Shown: positions 51,926 to 61,872, counted from the first letter of the stretch. The stretch: 64,000 bases of DNA from Chloroflexota bacterium (GCA_014360755.1 JACIWX010000001.1:576441-640440), one strand, 5' to 3'. Numbers and translations are program-made. Notes: generated by a model from the letters alone, not told the origin.

Positions 51926-52649
51926 GACATTGGGGGCACCCTCGTCCACGGCAGAGCACATGCCTAGGACAAAGAACAAGGCTATCGAGAGTTGGGCGCT
52001 GCGGATTGCTGCGGTCCTTATCCACCTCGTAGCAGTCATAGCGCGGCACTGGCTGCTGCTCATCAACACCGCCTTAGCCGTAGAAGCTATTTTGCCCATC
52101 CTGGCGCCTGTCCTGATGGCAACCGGCCACGCATCCATGGCACGGCTTATCTACACGCTCTACTCACCATTTTGCCATCAGCTACCTGAACGATCGTTCT
52201 TCTTGTTTGGGCCACAAACTACTTATACGCTCCATGAACTGGAACTCCTACTAGGCCCTGATGTGCCGCTGCGCTACATTGGTAATCCTGCCATCGGTTA
52301 CAAGATAGCCGTTTGTCAGCGGGATATTGCCACATACCTAGCCCTCTTAGCAACCGGCTTGGCATTTATCCCGCTCCGCCGTCGGCTGCGCCCGCTGCCC
52401 GTTAAAACCTTTATCCTGTTATGCGTCCCCATGGCCATAGATGGCCTTGGTCAACTGCTCACGTTATGGGAGAGCACTCCTTATAGTCGTGTTATCAGCG
52501 GAGCCCTTTTTGGAATCGCTTGTATCTGGCTGGCGTATCCTTACATCGAAGCCGGGATGCAAGATGTGGTGAGAACCATGGGACAAGCACCACTCAGCAC
52601 ATCCAACGATAAAGAAAATAGCTCCGTCCACGATGCGAACGGGACGTGA
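51918..52649 (+). CDS. DUF2085 membrane protein
   Basis: 243 residues with about five helices. The family motifs YSPFCHQLPERSFFLFG and VCQRDIATYLALL contain the conserved Cys-His and Cys. Start is uncertain: GTG 51918 overlaps ccmD, ATG 51960 is the alternative. It ends the ccm transcript. Function unknown. Confidence 0.82.
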   Translation: MNRTLGAPSSTAEHMPRTKNKAIESWALRIAAVLIHLVAVIARHWLLLINTALAVEAILPILAPVLMATGHASMARLIYTLYSPFCHQLPERSFFLFGPQTTYTLHELELLLGPDVPLRYIGNPAIGYKIAVCQRDIATYLALLATGLAFIPLRRRLRPLPVKTFILLCVPMAIDGLGQLLTLWESTPYSRVISGALFGIACIWLAYPYIEAGMQDVVRTMGQAPLSTSNDKENSSVHDANGT

Positions 52650-52665
52650 AGAACAATGGCATAAA

Positions 52666-52691
52666 AAGAGCCCCTCTTGCGAGGGGCTCTT
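52666..52691. terminator. terminator between ccm operon and groEL
   Basis: Perfect 11-bp stem AAGAGCCCCTC / GAGGGGCTCTT with TTGC loop, preceded by an A-run and followed by CAAGTGCC; works best for the minus-strand groEL transcript. Confidence 0.9.
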
Positions 52692-52704
52692 CAAGTGCCT
52701 GTTT

Positions 52705-54333
52705 TTAGTATTCAGGCATAGGAGGCGCAGCGGGTTCCTTCTTTTCCGGGATATCGGTAACCAGCGCCTCGGTGGTGAGGATCATCGCTGCGATGGAGGC
52801 GGCATTCTGGACTGCCGAACGCGTCACCTTCAGCGGGTCAATGATGCCTTTCTCGTACATGTCGCCAAACTCATCAGCGATCACGTCATACCCAATGTTG
52901 GGGTTATTCTTCATCTTCTGCTGACGGCGAACTTCCTCGACGATCACGGCACCATCCTTACCCGCGTTCTCCGCGATCATGCGCATCGGAGCCTCCAAGG
53001 CCATGCGCACGATGTACACGCCAGTGTTCTCATCAGGCAACTCCATCTTGAGGTTGTCCAGAGCCGGCATCGCATTGATCAGAGCGACGCCACCACCTGG
53101 CACTGTGCCTTCTTCTACTGCAGCCCTGGTGGCTGAGAGAGCATCCTCCACGCGGTGCTTTTTCTCTTTGAGCTCTACTTCGGTACCGGCGCCGACGCGG
53201 ATGACCGCTACACCACCGGCCAGCTTAGCCAGGCGCTCCTGCAGCTTTTCGCGGTCATAGTCCGAGGTTGTGATCTCAATCTGGGCCTTGATCTGCTCAA
53301 TACGCGCCTTGATATCCTTCTCAGAGCCTTTGCCCTCAATGATAGTGGTCTCATCCTTGGTCGCAACAACCTTGCGCGCCCGGCCTAGATCATTGATCGT
53401 AGCGGTCTCCAGTTTGCGGCCCATCTCCTCTGTGATCACCTGCCCACCGGTCAGAATAGCGATGTCACGCAGCATTTCCTTGCGACGATCGCCAAAGCCG
53501 GGGGCTTTGACCGCGATGCAGTTCAGCATGCCGCGGAGCTTGTTCAGCACCAAGGTGGCCAGGGCTTCGCCTTCTACATCCTCCGCAATGACCAACAGCT
53601 CGCGCTTGCCGATCTGTACCAGTTTTTCCAAAATAGGCACGATGTCGGTCACGGCGGAGATCTTCTTATCCGTGATCAGAATGTAGGGTTCCTCGAGCTC
53701 CGCTTCCATGCGCTCTGGATTCGTTACGAAATAGGGGGAGATGTAACCACGGTCGATCTGCATGCCCTCAACATACTCGGTCTCAAAGGCCAAGCCCTTG
53801 GACTCTTCGACGGTGATCACACCGTCCTTGCCAACCTTGTCCATGACCTCAGCGATGAGCTCGCCAATCTCCCTATCCGCAGCCGAAATAGAAGCAACAT
53901 GAGCGATGTCGTTCTTATCCTTCACCTCCCTAGCCATCCCTTTCAGAGCCTCGACGACGGCCTCCGTGGCTTTTTCGATACCCCGCTTGATCAGCATGGG
54001 ATTCGCGCCGGCCGTAACATTCTTCAGGCCCTCAGTGACAATCATATGCGCCAGCAGGGTAGCAGTGGTAGTGCCATCGCCTGCCACGTCGTTGGTCTTA
54101 GTAGCTGCTTCCTTGAGCAACTGGGCCCCCATATTCTCATACGGATCCTTCAGCTCGATCTCTTTGGCTACGGTCACCCCGTCATGGGTAATCGTAGGCG
54201 CGCCAAATTTCTTATCCAATGCGACATTGCGACCCTTGGGCCCTAAAGTGGTCACTACTGCATTGGCCAAAGTATCTATGCCGGCCTTAAGTCGCCGCCG
54301 GGCTTCTTCACCGAATACTAACTGCTTTGCCAT
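52705..54333 (-). CDS. groEL: 60 kDa chaperonin GroEL
   Basis: 542 residues. [33 protein letters not shown] (ATP site) and [20 protein letters not shown] are diagnostic. The C-terminus ends [10 protein letters not shown] rather than the usual GGM repeats. Downstream of groES, gap 40 bp. Controlled by the CIRCE site. Confidence 0.98.
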   Translation of the reverse strand: MAKQLVFGEEARRRLKAGIDTLANAVVTTLGPKGRNVALDKKFGAPTITHDGVTVAKEIELKDPYENMGAQLLKEAATKTNDVAGDGTTTATLLAHMIVTEGLKNVTAGANPMLIKRGIEKATEAVVEALKGMAREVKDKNDIAHVASISAADREIGELIAEVMDKVGKDGVITVEESKGLAFETEYVEGMQIDRGYISPYFVTNPERMEAELEEPYILITDKKISAVTDIVPILEKLVQIGKRELLVIAEDVEGEALATLVLNKLRGMLNCIAVKAPGFGDRRKEMLRDIAILTGGQVITEEMGRKLETATINDLGRARKVVATKDETTIIEGKGSEKDIKARIEQIKAQIEITTSDYDREKLQERLAKLAGGVAVIRVGAGTEVELKEKKHRVEDALSATRAAVEEGTVPGGGVALINAMPALDNLKMELPDENTGVYIVRMALEAPMRMIAENAGKDGAVIVEEVRRQQKMKNNPNIGYDVIADEFGDMYEKGIIDPLKVTRSAVQNAASIAAMILTTEALVTDIPEKKEPAAPPMPEY

Positions 54334-54373
54334 TCTTACCCCTCCTTCGACTCAGAATGTAGATGATGCAAGG

Positions 54374-54676
54374 TTACTTCAGCACCGCGAGAATGTCCTT
54401 CTCGCTCAGAATGAGGTATTTCTTGTCGTTTCTCTTGATCTCAGTGCCTGCGTACTTGGCGTAGATCACCCGGTCGTTGACCTTTACTTCCATAGGCGCG
54501 CGCTCGCCATTATCGAGCAGGCGGCCAGGGCCAACGGCCAGGACGACCCCCTCCTGCGGCTTTTCCTTTGCCGTTTCAGGCAAGACAATGCCGCTGGGAG
54601 TGGTTTCCTCTTTCTCGATAGGCTCTACAAGCACACGATCAGCCAAAGGTCTGATATCCTTGACAGTCTCAGCCAT
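54374..54676 (-). CDS. groES: 10 kDa co-chaperonin GroES
   Basis: 100 residues. [20 protein letters not shown] with the mobile loop [18 protein letters not shown] 54676 has AAGGAGG at 8 nt. Caps GroEL. First gene of the operon. Confidence 0.97.
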   Translation of the reverse strand: MAETVKDIRPLADRVLVEPIEKEETTPSGIVLPETAKEKPQEGVVLAVGPGRLLDNGERAPMEVKVNDRVIYAKYAGTEIKRNDKKYLILSEKDILAVLK

Positions 54677-54713
54677 CTCTGCAACCTCCTTGTACAGTTT
54701 TTGATTGTCAAAA

Positions 54714-54740
54714 TTAGCACTCAAGCAGTTCGAGTGCTAA
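54714..54740 (-). promoter_or_regulatory. CIRCE element (HrcA operator)
   Basis: TTAGCACTC-N9-GAGTGCTAA, an exact CIRCE, between the promoter and groES. Indicates heat-shock control by HrcA. Confidence 0.97.
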
Positions 54741-54751
54741 TTGCGCGTAAT

Positions 54752-54779
54752 ATCATAGCAAAATGTTCAAAAAAGTCAA
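54752..54779 (-). promoter_or_regulatory. groES promoter
   Basis: Minus-strand TTGACT (54779-54774), 16-bp spacer, TATGAT (54757-54752); CIRCE lies just downstream, where repressor binding blocks transcription. Confidence 0.8.
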
Positions 54780-54830
54780 ATTCGCATACAGACCCTTTTG
54801 AATGTAGAAAATCTTGCCTGCTACGTGAGC

Positions 54831-54858
54831 TTGCGCATTTGCTATTTCCGGGTATAAT
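54831..54858 (+). promoter_or_regulatory. promoter of the PpiC lipoprotein gene
   Basis: TTGCGC, 16-bp spacer, TATAAT; transcription starts near 54866. Confidence 0.68.
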
Positions 54859-54922
54859 AGCAATCGCTTGTTCAGTATTTGGGAGGTCAAAAACCCCTTA
54901 CAAACAACGAGGAAAGAGGAAG

Positions 54923-55948
54923 ATGCACACTATTCAGAAGCACCATGCCTGTACTGCTGCGTTACTGCTAGGTCTTTTGCTGGCTGCTTGCGCCAAAGGA
55001 GCAACTTCACCAACAGCGCCAACGCGCCCTTCCTACACGCCTGTCAGCACACCAGTGACCGCGGCGACGGCAACACTGGCTCAAGGTCAAATAGCCACGC
55101 CAACCGTCCACACTCCTGCTGTGCAACCCGTGCAGCCTACAAGCACTCCCGCTCAGGTCATCGCTGCAGCGGCCATCGTTAATGGTCAGCCAATCTCTCT
55201 GCAAGAATATGAAGCTCAAGTTGCTATGGCGGTCAACGCCTTAAGCCAGCAAAGCGCTACGCCACAAACTGCAGAGGAAAAGGCAGCCTTGCTGACTCAA
55301 CTCCGCCGTCAGATATTGGACGCCTTGATTGACCAAGCCTTGATTGAACAGGCTGCAGCACGCGAGGGTATTACGATCTCTGAGGAACAAGTAGAAGCGG
55401 AAATGGCGCGCTTGATTGGGGATGACACGGCTAAGTTTGAAGAGTGGCTCCAAGCCAACGGGATGACCCGTGAGAGCTTTAAAGCCCAGTTAAAGCAACA
55501 GTTGCTCAGTGCCACCTTTCAGGAGCATGTGATAAATGCCATGTCGCCTATTGTGGAGCAAGTGCACGCCCGCCATATTTTGTTACTAAGTGAAGAAGAA
55601 GCCATGGAGGTATTCCTCAAACTGCGCGCTGGCGAGAACTTTGCTGCTCTGGCCAAGCAATATTCTCAGGATAGGAGCACCAAAGACAATGGTGGGGATC
55701 TCGGCTTTTTCCCGCGCGGCGTTATGCCACCAGAGATTGAAGCGGTTGCTTTTGGCTTGAACCCAGGGCAAACCAGCGGCATTGTGAAAACCAGTTTTGG
55801 CTATCACATTATTGAAGTGGTGGAAAAAGACCCTGCGAGAAAAGTCTCCGACGATATGTTAGCCACCTGGCAGCAAAAGAAATTTCTCCAGTGGCTGGCA
55901 GAACAAAGAGCTCTGGCTAAGATACAATATCTCGTTCCACTGGAATAA
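54923..55948 (+). CDS. peptidyl-prolyl isomerase lipoprotein, SurA/PrsA type
   Basis: 341 residues. Lipoprotein signal with AALLLGLLLAAC (Cys near 23), a Thr/Pro-rich linker, SurA-N-like helices (EAQVAMAVNALSQQS, EEQVEAEMARLIGDD) and a PpiC parvulin domain (HARHILLLSEEEA, SQDRSTKDNGGDLGFFPRG, SFGYHIIEVVEK). Folding aid for exported proteins outside the membrane. The frame is open far upstream through antisense groEL, but ATG 54923 has a matching SD and a promoter. Confidence 0.92.
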   Translation: MHTIQKHHACTAALLLGLLLAACAKGATSPTAPTRPSYTPVSTPVTAATATLAQGQIATPTVHTPAVQPVQPTSTPAQVIAAAAIVNGQPISLQEYEAQVAMAVNALSQQSATPQTAEEKAALLTQLRRQILDALIDQALIEQAAAREGITISEEQVEAEMARLIGDDTAKFEEWLQANGMTRESFKAQLKQQLLSATFQEHVINAMSPIVEQVHARHILLLSEEEAMEVFLKLRAGENFAALAKQYSQDRSTKDNGGDLGFFPRGVMPPEIEAVAFGLNPGQTSGIVKTSFGYHIIEVVEKDPARKVSDDMLATWQQKKFLQWLAEQRALAKIQYLVPLE

Positions 55949-55959
55949 GGAGAAAGGAT

Positions 55960-56733
55960 ATGCCCAAGCTCGCTATCACCGGTAAGGGTGGAGTAGGAAA
56001 GACTACACTGGCAGCATTGCTGGCGTACATCTACGCCAGCGAAGGCAACAAAGTATTGGTCATAGATGCAGATCCGGATGCAAACCTGGCTTCTGCCCTT
56101 GGCATGCCTGAGGATGTTGCCCAGCAAATCACACCCATTGCCCAGATGGGAGACCTGATCGAGGAGCGCACTGGTGCACGGCCTGGGCAGATCGGTGGCT
56201 TTTTCTCCCTAAATCCCAGGGTAGACGACATCCCAGATCGTTTTTCCGCCACCCACCGGGGAATCAAATTGCTGGTGCTAGGCACAGTACAGCGAGGGGG
56301 TGCCGGATGTATTTGCCCAGAGAGTGCCTTGCTCAAAAATCTCGTACGCCATCTCTTTGTAGGACGCTCCGAAGTAGTCATCCTAGATATGGAAGCCGGC
56401 TTGGAGCACCTCGGCCGAGGCACTGCCAGCGCCGTAGATGCCTTTATCGTGGTCGTAGAGCCTGGCCAACGCAGCCTACAAACCGCTCAGGCAGTCAGGC
56501 AATTGGCTGCTGACATTGGCATCCACAAAGTATATGTAGTAGGCAACAAGATACGCAACGAACAGGACCAAAAGTTCATCCTGGAGCACTTGCCTGGCGA
56601 TGAGATATTGGGATTCTTACCCTTCAGCGAGAAAGCCATTGAAGCAGATATGCAAAACATCGCTATCTTTGATGCGGATGAGAAATTGCTTGCTGCAGCG
56701 AGAGAGATCAAAGAAAAGATGCCTGTCTCTTAA
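55960..56733 (+). CDS. CooC-like ATPase (carbon monoxide dehydrogenase maturation type)
   Basis: 257 residues, MinD/ParA-type. Deviant Walker A GKGGVGKTTLAAL, VIDADPDANLASALG, and the Cys pair region GAGCICPESALL characteristic of CooC, which binds a metal between two subunits and inserts nickel into the C-cluster of carbon monoxide dehydrogenase. No CO dehydrogenase gene is in view. It directly follows the PpiC gene. A ParA partition role is unlikely given the CxC motif. Confidence 0.85.
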   Translation: MPKLAITGKGGVGKTTLAALLAYIYASEGNKVLVIDADPDANLASALGMPEDVAQQITPIAQMGDLIEERTGARPGQIGGFFSLNPRVDDIPDRFSATHRGIKLLVLGTVQRGGAGCICPESALLKNLVRHLFVGRSEVVILDMEAGLEHLGRGTASAVDAFIVVVEPGQRSLQTAQAVRQLAADIGIHKVYVVGNKIRNEQDQKFILEHLPGDEILGFLPFSEKAIEADMQNIAIFDADEKLLAAAREIKEKMPVS

Positions 56734-56877
56734 AAGCCATCGCGCTAGGAAAGCTTGATTATCCCTGATTGGTAACGAGTCGTTATGCGCTTTTTCGTGT
56801 AGGACGAACACACACGAGAGGCAAGGCTCAACAAAGCGCTCTCATTCGTTAATGTAACAGCCTATGGAGGCTACTCT

Positions 56878-57516
56878 ATGGAAATCACCTGGTATGGCCA
56901 GTCTTGTTTCAGGCTAAAGATACGCAACGCCACTGTGGTTACCGATCCGTGCAGCAAAGAAGTTGGCTACACCATCCCGCGACTGCGTGCCGATCTGGTT
57001 ACCATCAGCTACAACCACCCTGATTACAGCAATTGTGCCTTGATCCAAGGGGATGCCAAAATAATCAATGGACCGGGCGAATATGAAGCCAAAGGCGTGT
57101 TTGTCACCGGCATCGCTACCGACTTGAAGAAAAGCAAAGGGCCAGAACGTTTGAAAAATACCATCTACCTGTTTGATTTTGAGGGCTTGACGGTATGCCA
57201 CCTCGGTGTTTTGGACCATATTCCCTCGCAGGCTCAACTACAAGCGCTCAGCGACGTAGACATCTTGTTGATCCCAGTAGGTGGAGTGACAACGATCAAT
57301 GCCAACCAAGCTGCTGAAATGATTGGCCTGCTAGAACCAAGAATAGTGATTCCTATGCACTACAAGACCAAAGTGATCCAAGCAAAGTTGGATACGGTGA
57401 GCAAGTTTCTCAAAGAGATGGGGGTCTCTGAACCGACCCCTAGCAAAACTCTGGAAATTAATAAGAGCCGCTTGCCTACAGAAACGCAAGTGGTGGTGCT
57501 CAACCACAAGGGATAA
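56878..57516 (+). CDS. MBL-fold metal-dependent hydrolase, UlaG-like
   Basis: 212 residues. MBL fold with GQSCFRLKI, TDP.SKE, and VIPMHYKTK near the end (a UlaG-type His). The canonical HxHxDH motif is degenerate: NHPDYSN retains only one His-x-x-Asp arrangement. It may bind metal differently or be inactive. No partner recognised. Confidence 0.78.
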   Translation: MEITWYGQSCFRLKIRNATVVTDPCSKEVGYTIPRLRADLVTISYNHPDYSNCALIQGDAKIINGPGEYEAKGVFVTGIATDLKKSKGPERLKNTIYLFDFEGLTVCHLGVLDHIPSQAQLQALSDVDILLIPVGGVTTINANQAAEMIGLLEPRIVIPMHYKTKVIQAKLDTVSKFLKEMGVSEPTPSKTLEINKSRLPTETQVVVLNHKG

Positions 57517-57537
57517 AGCACTGTCAGGAGCGAACAA

Positions 57538-58518
57538 GTGGCTAGAATAGCAAATTATTACCGCATTTTGCAAGTAGACCCAGATGCAGATCAGGAAGTC
57601 ATCGAAGCGGCTTACCGGCGACTGGCACAGAAATACCACCCTGACGTAAACCAATCTGCTGATGCAGCAGCGGAGCACATGAAAAAGATCAACATCGCCT
57701 ATGAAACGCTACGCGACCCTGTCAAGAGGGCTGCGTATGATCAACAGCGCGCCGAGATGATGAGCACGGCACGAAAACCGCGTGCCAGAACTGTTCCGAC
57801 GAAAACCACAGCCTTGGAAACGCCCCAAAAACCGTCTTTTCGTAGAATCCCCGTACTGTTAGCTGCAGTGGGGCTCTTAATCGTGGGCATCGTCGTGCTT
57901 GTGATTCTTTCGCAAAGACAACAGGCGGCAGAAGTGAGCCCCATCACACAAGGCGATGCCGCAACGCATCTCGCACAGGGACGTCAGTTCCTAGAACAAG
58001 GAAAAGTTAACGAAGCCATCGCAGAATTTCAGTCTGCCCTGCGCCTAGATGCTAACTCTGTAGAAGGGCATTTCCAGCTCGGCAATGCCTACTTCCAACA
58101 GGGTAAATTGGAGGAAGCAGCCAAGGAATTTCAAAAGGCGGTGGAATTGGCACCTGAAAATATCGATGCCCGTTCCAACTTGGGGGCTGCATACTATGAA
58201 TTAGGTCAATTTGACAAGGCTACGTCTGAATTCAAGAAGGCGATCGCGCTAAAGCCAGAGGATGCCGATATCCATTACAATTTGGGAGCCGCCTACGTAC
58301 AACAGTTCCAACTGGAGGCAGGGATAGCAGAATTCAAAGAGGCGCTACGCCTCAATCCCGATTTGACACGAGCTTATTTCGGCTTAGGCAATGCCTACAA
58401 GTTGCAGGGCAACAAACAGGAAGCCATCCAGGCCTTGGAAAAGTTTCTATCACTCAGCAATGAAGCGGACTTGCGCGCAATAGCCGAATCACTTTTGGCA
58501 GAATTGAAAAGGCAATAG
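57538..58518 (+). CDS. DnaJ-domain membrane protein with TPR repeats
   Basis: 326 residues, GTG start. J domain at 5-68 with HPD in KYHPDVNQ, transmembrane helix IPVLLAAVGLLIVGIVVLVI (about 102-122), then about four TPR units (for example EGHFQLGNAYFQQGKLEEAA, ARSNLGAAYYELGQFDKATS). Probably recruits DnaK to membrane-proximal complexes. SD CAGGAG at 8 nt. It sits in the small gene series 55960-59868. Confidence 0.88.
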   Translation: MARIANYYRILQVDPDADQEVIEAAYRRLAQKYHPDVNQSADAAAEHMKKINIAYETLRDPVKRAAYDQQRAEMMSTARKPRARTVPTKTTALETPQKPSFRRIPVLLAAVGLLIVGIVVLVILSQRQQAAEVSPITQGDAATHLAQGRQFLEQGKVNEAIAEFQSALRLDANSVEGHFQLGNAYFQQGKLEEAAKEFQKAVELAPENIDARSNLGAAYYELGQFDKATSEFKKAIALKPEDADIHYNLGAAYVQQFQLEAGIAEFKEALRLNPDLTRAYFGLGNAYKLQGNKQEAIQALEKFLSLSNEADLRAIAESLLAELKRQ

Positions 58519-58602
58519 CCTTGGTATCCAACAACAATGCTGCATGTGGCACTGAGCGACTCCCCTATCTGGCAAAAGGTATCCTAAAAAGAGGAATAGA
58601 CG

Positions 58603-59868
58603 ATGCATCGAAAAACTACTTTAGACAATGGTTTGCGCATTGTGACCATCAGTATGCCTCACACGCGGTCAGTAGGCGTAGGCATTTTCACCGGTGTTGG
58701 TTCGCGCTACGAACGCGAAACAGAACGCGGCATATCCCACTTCATCGAGCACATGATGTTCAAAGGCACAGAGCGCCGCCCCACGGCACAGCAAATTGCC
58801 GAAGCTATTGAGGGTTTGGGTGGAGTGATGAATGCAAGTACGGACAACGAAGCGACCATTTACTGGGCAAAAGTGGCGCATCATCATCTACCTGTTGCCC
58901 TCGATGTCTTGCTGGATATTTTTCAGCACTCCAAGTTCGATCCCGAAGAAGTAGAAAAGGAACGGCAAGTAATCCTCCAAGAGATTAACCGTATGATGGA
59001 CATGCCTGAGGCATGGGTGCATGTTTTGATTGCCCAGTTGATCTGGCCAGACCACCCTGTGGGCTGGGATACAGCAGGGACCAAAGAATCAGTAGCTGCC
59101 ATCACCAGGCAGGACATGCTGGATTACATCGCGCGTACCTATACCCCACGCAATACTGTCATCAGCCTGGCTGGCAACTTGGAACACGACGCCGTCGTGG
59201 AACAACCGACAACCTACCTTGGGGACTGGGAGGAGAAAACTCCGCCTTCCTTCTTACCCGTGAGCGACACACCCACAGGGCCAAGGCTAAAGGTCGAGTA
59301 CAGAAAGACAGAGCAAGCTCATCTGTGTATAGGCTTACGTGGTTTGCCCATCAATGACCCGGATCGCTTCAAGCTGCGCCTCTTGAATGTCATCCTCGGA
59401 GAAGGCATGAGTTCAAGGCTCTTTCTAGAAATCCGCGAAAAGCGCGGCTTGGCTTACAGTGTTGGTTCTTACACGTCCTATTTACGCGATACAGGAGCGA
59501 TGGTACTCTATGCCGGTGTTCCTCCTCAGAAAGCAGCGGATGTAGTTAGCGCGATGACCGAACAACTTGGTTTACTACGCGCGAAAGAAGTATCAGAAAC
59601 AGAACTGAACAAAGCCAAAGAATTTACCAAAGGCCGTATCCTGCTGCGTTTGGAAGATACTTTCGCGAACGCAGAATGGGTAGGCCATCAAGAGGTACTG
59701 GATCAAGAGGTTCTGACAGTAGACCAAGTCATTGCAAAGATAGATGCAGTAACGGTCAGCGATGTGCAGCAAGTAGCGCAGAGGATATGCGCCACTGAAA
59801 ACCTGAGCCTGGCTGTAGTGGGCCCGTTCAAACAAGAAAAGCCTTTTAGGGCCTCCCTGAAATTATAG
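58603..59868 (+). CDS. M16 family zinc peptidase (PqqF/processing-peptidase type)
   Basis: 421 residues. Zinc site HFIEHMMFKGTERR (inverted HxxEH) with the distal Glu in KERQVILQEINRM, and C-terminal inactive half (GLRGLPINDPDRFKLRLLNV, GEGMSSRLFLEIREKRGLAY). Typical of bacterial mitochondrial-processing-peptidase-like proteases. Substrate unknown. Confidence 0.93.
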   Translation: MHRKTTLDNGLRIVTISMPHTRSVGVGIFTGVGSRYERETERGISHFIEHMMFKGTERRPTAQQIAEAIEGLGGVMNASTDNEATIYWAKVAHHHLPVALDVLLDIFQHSKFDPEEVEKERQVILQEINRMMDMPEAWVHVLIAQLIWPDHPVGWDTAGTKESVAAITRQDMLDYIARTYTPRNTVISLAGNLEHDAVVEQPTTYLGDWEEKTPPSFLPVSDTPTGPRLKVEYRKTEQAHLCIGLRGLPINDPDRFKLRLLNVILGEGMSSRLFLEIREKRGLAYSVGSYTSYLRDTGAMVLYAGVPPQKAADVVSAMTEQLGLLRAKEVSETELNKAKEFTKGRILLRLEDTFANAEWVGHQEVLDQEVLTVDQVIAKIDAVTVSDVQQVAQRICATENLSLAVVGPFKQEKPFRASLKL

Positions 59869-59951
59869 CCTACATAATCAGATACAAATTGCGCTGTAAA
59901 GAAATACGATCAAAACATAAAATCAGGATATTTGAAGGCTTCTTTCCCAAT

Positions 59952-59979
59952 TTGCCAAAATCGCTTTTTCGGTTATAAT
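59952..59979 (+). promoter_or_regulatory. promoter of tRNA-Val
   Basis: TTGCCA, 16-bp spacer, TATAAT, ten bases before the tRNA. Confidence 0.72.
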
Positions 59980-59988
59980 AGTAAGTAG

Positions 59989-60062
59989 GGGCAAGTAGCT
60001 CAGCTGGTTAGAGCGCCACGTTGACATCGTGGAGGCCGTAGGTTCGAGTCCTATCTTGCCCA
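59989..60062 (+). tRNA. tRNA-Val, anticodon GAC
   Basis: 74 nt. Acceptor GGGCAAG/CTTGCCC, D arm GCTCAGCTGGTTAGAGC, anticodon stem-loop CCACG-TTGACAT-CGTGG with GAC at 60023-60025, T loop TTCGAGT, discriminator A, CCA not encoded. Confidence 0.97.
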
Positions 60063-60228
60063 CTGAAGAATTGTGGCACAGTCGCCAGCCCGCGCCTACA
60101 CGCAGAGATGCAACAGGTGTGGGCTTTTATTTTTCCCCTTACGGGATCTTCTCGCAGCGATTTGCTCTTTTAACCATGTTATTAAAACTCACGGTATAAT
60201 GTGCTCAGTCCCTAAAGGAATCAGGCGC

Positions 60229-61872
60229 ATGGATACGTCACTCCGTCTGAAAAGTGTACCTGTTTTCGCTGCGCTCTCATCCGCTAACCTAGGATTGGTG
60301 GCTAAGTTAGCGACCAAACGATACTACCCCAGAGGCGAATTCCTCTGCCGACAGGGCGAGTTCGGCGATACACTCTACATTATTGATTCTGGCGAGGCTA
60401 TCCTGCGCCAAACAGATCTGCAGGGACTGGAAAGGCCCATTGGCTATCTGCGCGAAGGCGAAGCCTTCGGTATTGATGCCCTCCTTTTGGGCGATGCTTA
60501 CGATTGCAGCGTTCAAGCTACTACTCCTCTCGAGGCATTATGTATCCAAAGGCAGGATTTTGAACGCCTGCTCGAGGAACACCCCGGGATTCAAAAACAA
60601 CTGACCCTTCCGCGCTTAGTCAGAGAGCGTTTGCGCGCGCGTTCTCTGCCTGCGCAGGATAAGGACGAACCCTGGCTGTTGTTTCGCAGGAGGCATTGGC
60701 TCGTACTGGCGCGGAATCTGCTGCTACCCTTCTTGATCCTAATAGCCCTGGTCATCGGAGTGACCAGCCTGAATGGACTCACGCGCCTGCCTTTCTTTAC
60801 TCTATCTGTAACGGTCATTATGGCCTTTGTTCTGCTCTGGTTCTACATAGATTGGCGCAATGATTTCTATGTGGTAACGACACAGAGAATCCTCCATCGA
60901 GAACAAGTTATCCTTCGTTTCGAGACCCGCGATGAGGCACCCCTGGCGAAAATTCAAAACATCAATATCAAACGCGGACTTGTAGGAAAACTCTTCAACT
61001 TCGGCACCATGGCGATTCAAACCGCTGGTGCTAAAGGTGCTACGATCACGTTAGACTACCTGCCCGACCCAGAAGGGATGAAACAGGTTATCTTCAAGCA
61101 AGCTAGCCATTTGAAATCCAGACAGAAGCACGAAGAGCAAGAAGAAATTCGTCAAGAACTGGAACGAAAAACCCGCAAAGACAAGACAGAAGAAAAATGG
61201 CCAATCCCTCCCTTGCCTCCAGAAGAAACGCCCCAAAAACGCGGTGCCTGGAAGCGCTTTTGGTTCTCGAGACCCCTCCTGGGGCTGCGTTATGAACAGG
61301 CTGATCGCATTACTTGGCGCAAGCATTGGATTTTCTTGGTGAAACGGATCTACTTGGCTTTGCCCGCTTTCGTGCTGATCACCATTTCCATTGTGATCAT
61401 CAGCTCCTCCAGTGCACTTGGACAGCGCCGCCTTCCCGTTTTGCTCGCTGCCCTAGTGCTTTGGATAGCCTCCGTCTTTTGGCTATGGTGGAAATGGGAG
61501 GATTGGAGAAATGATGAGTACATTGTTACCAAGAATTCGATCATTGACATTGTGAAAAAGCCCCTCTTCTTCGCCGAAGAACGCAAAGAAGCATCATTGG
61601 ACATGATCCAGAACGTTTCATTGAAAAAACCAGGGCCTCTGGCAGCCCTTTTGAACTTCGGGGATGTAGTGATACAGACGGCAGGACCTGGCGGCACATT
61701 TACTTTTGCGGGTGTCCACCGCCCCTCAGAGGTACAACGCACGATATTCCGGCGCATCGAAGCGTACGAAGAAGAGCGGAAGCGCCAGGAAAGAGAGCAA
61801 AGAAAGTCAGAATTGTCCACCTGGTTTCAGATCTACCATGAGATGGAACAGCAAAAGAAAGCCAAAACCTAG
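60229..61872 (+). CDS. cyclic-nucleotide-binding domain plus two bacterial PH domains, membrane protein
   Basis: 547 residues. CNB domain at about 10-125 (RYYPRGEFLCRQGEFGDTLY, GEAFGIDALLLGD), then a two-helix membrane segment, a bPH domain (YVVTTQRILHREQVILRFE, LAKIQNINIKRGLVGKLFNF), a coiled Lys/Glu linker, a second two-helix segment and a second bPH domain (YIVTKNSIIDIVKK, LDMIQNVSLKKPGPLAALLN). The two membrane-bPH halves arose by internal duplication. It may link a nucleotide signal to the membrane. ATG 60229 has AAAGGAA at 9 nt and a TATAAT lies at 60195. Confidence 0.87.
   Translation: MDTSLRLKSVPVFAALSSANLGLVAKLATKRYYPRGEFLCRQGEFGDTLYIIDSGEAILRQTDLQGLERPIGYLREGEAFGIDALLLGDAYDCSVQATTPLEALCIQRQDFERLLEEHPGIQKQLTLPRLVRERLRARSLPAQDKDEPWLLFRRRHWLVLARNLLLPFLILIALVIGVTSLNGLTRLPFFTLSVTVIMAFVLLWFYIDWRNDFYVVTTQRILHREQVILRFETRDEAPLAKIQNINIKRGLVGKLFNFGTMAIQTAGAKGATITLDYLPDPEGMKQVIFKQASHLKSRQKHEEQEEIRQELERKTRKDKTEEKWPIPPLPPEETPQKRGAWKRFWFSRPLLGLRYEQADRITWRKHWIFLVKRIYLALPAFVLITISIVIISSSSALGQRRLPVLLAALVLWIASVFWLWWKWEDWRNDEYIVTKNSIIDIVKKPLFFAEERKEASLDMIQNVSLKKPGPLAALLNFGDVVIQTAGPGGTFTFAGVHRPSEVQRTIFRRIEAYEEERKRQEREQRKSELSTWFQIYHEMEQQKKAKT

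Noticed and set aside
53906..54922. Long plus-strand open frame joined to the PpiC gene
   Set aside because: It is antisense to groEL and groES; the real gene starts at 54923 with its own promoter and signal peptide.
55960..56733. ParA partner of the parS sites
   Set aside because: The Cys-x-Cys motif and length fit CooC; it is 16 kb away and has no parB beside it.
58521..58811. Open frame just before the M16 peptidase
   Set aside because: It overlaps the start of the peptidase gene in another frame and has Arg/His-rich non-protein-like composition.
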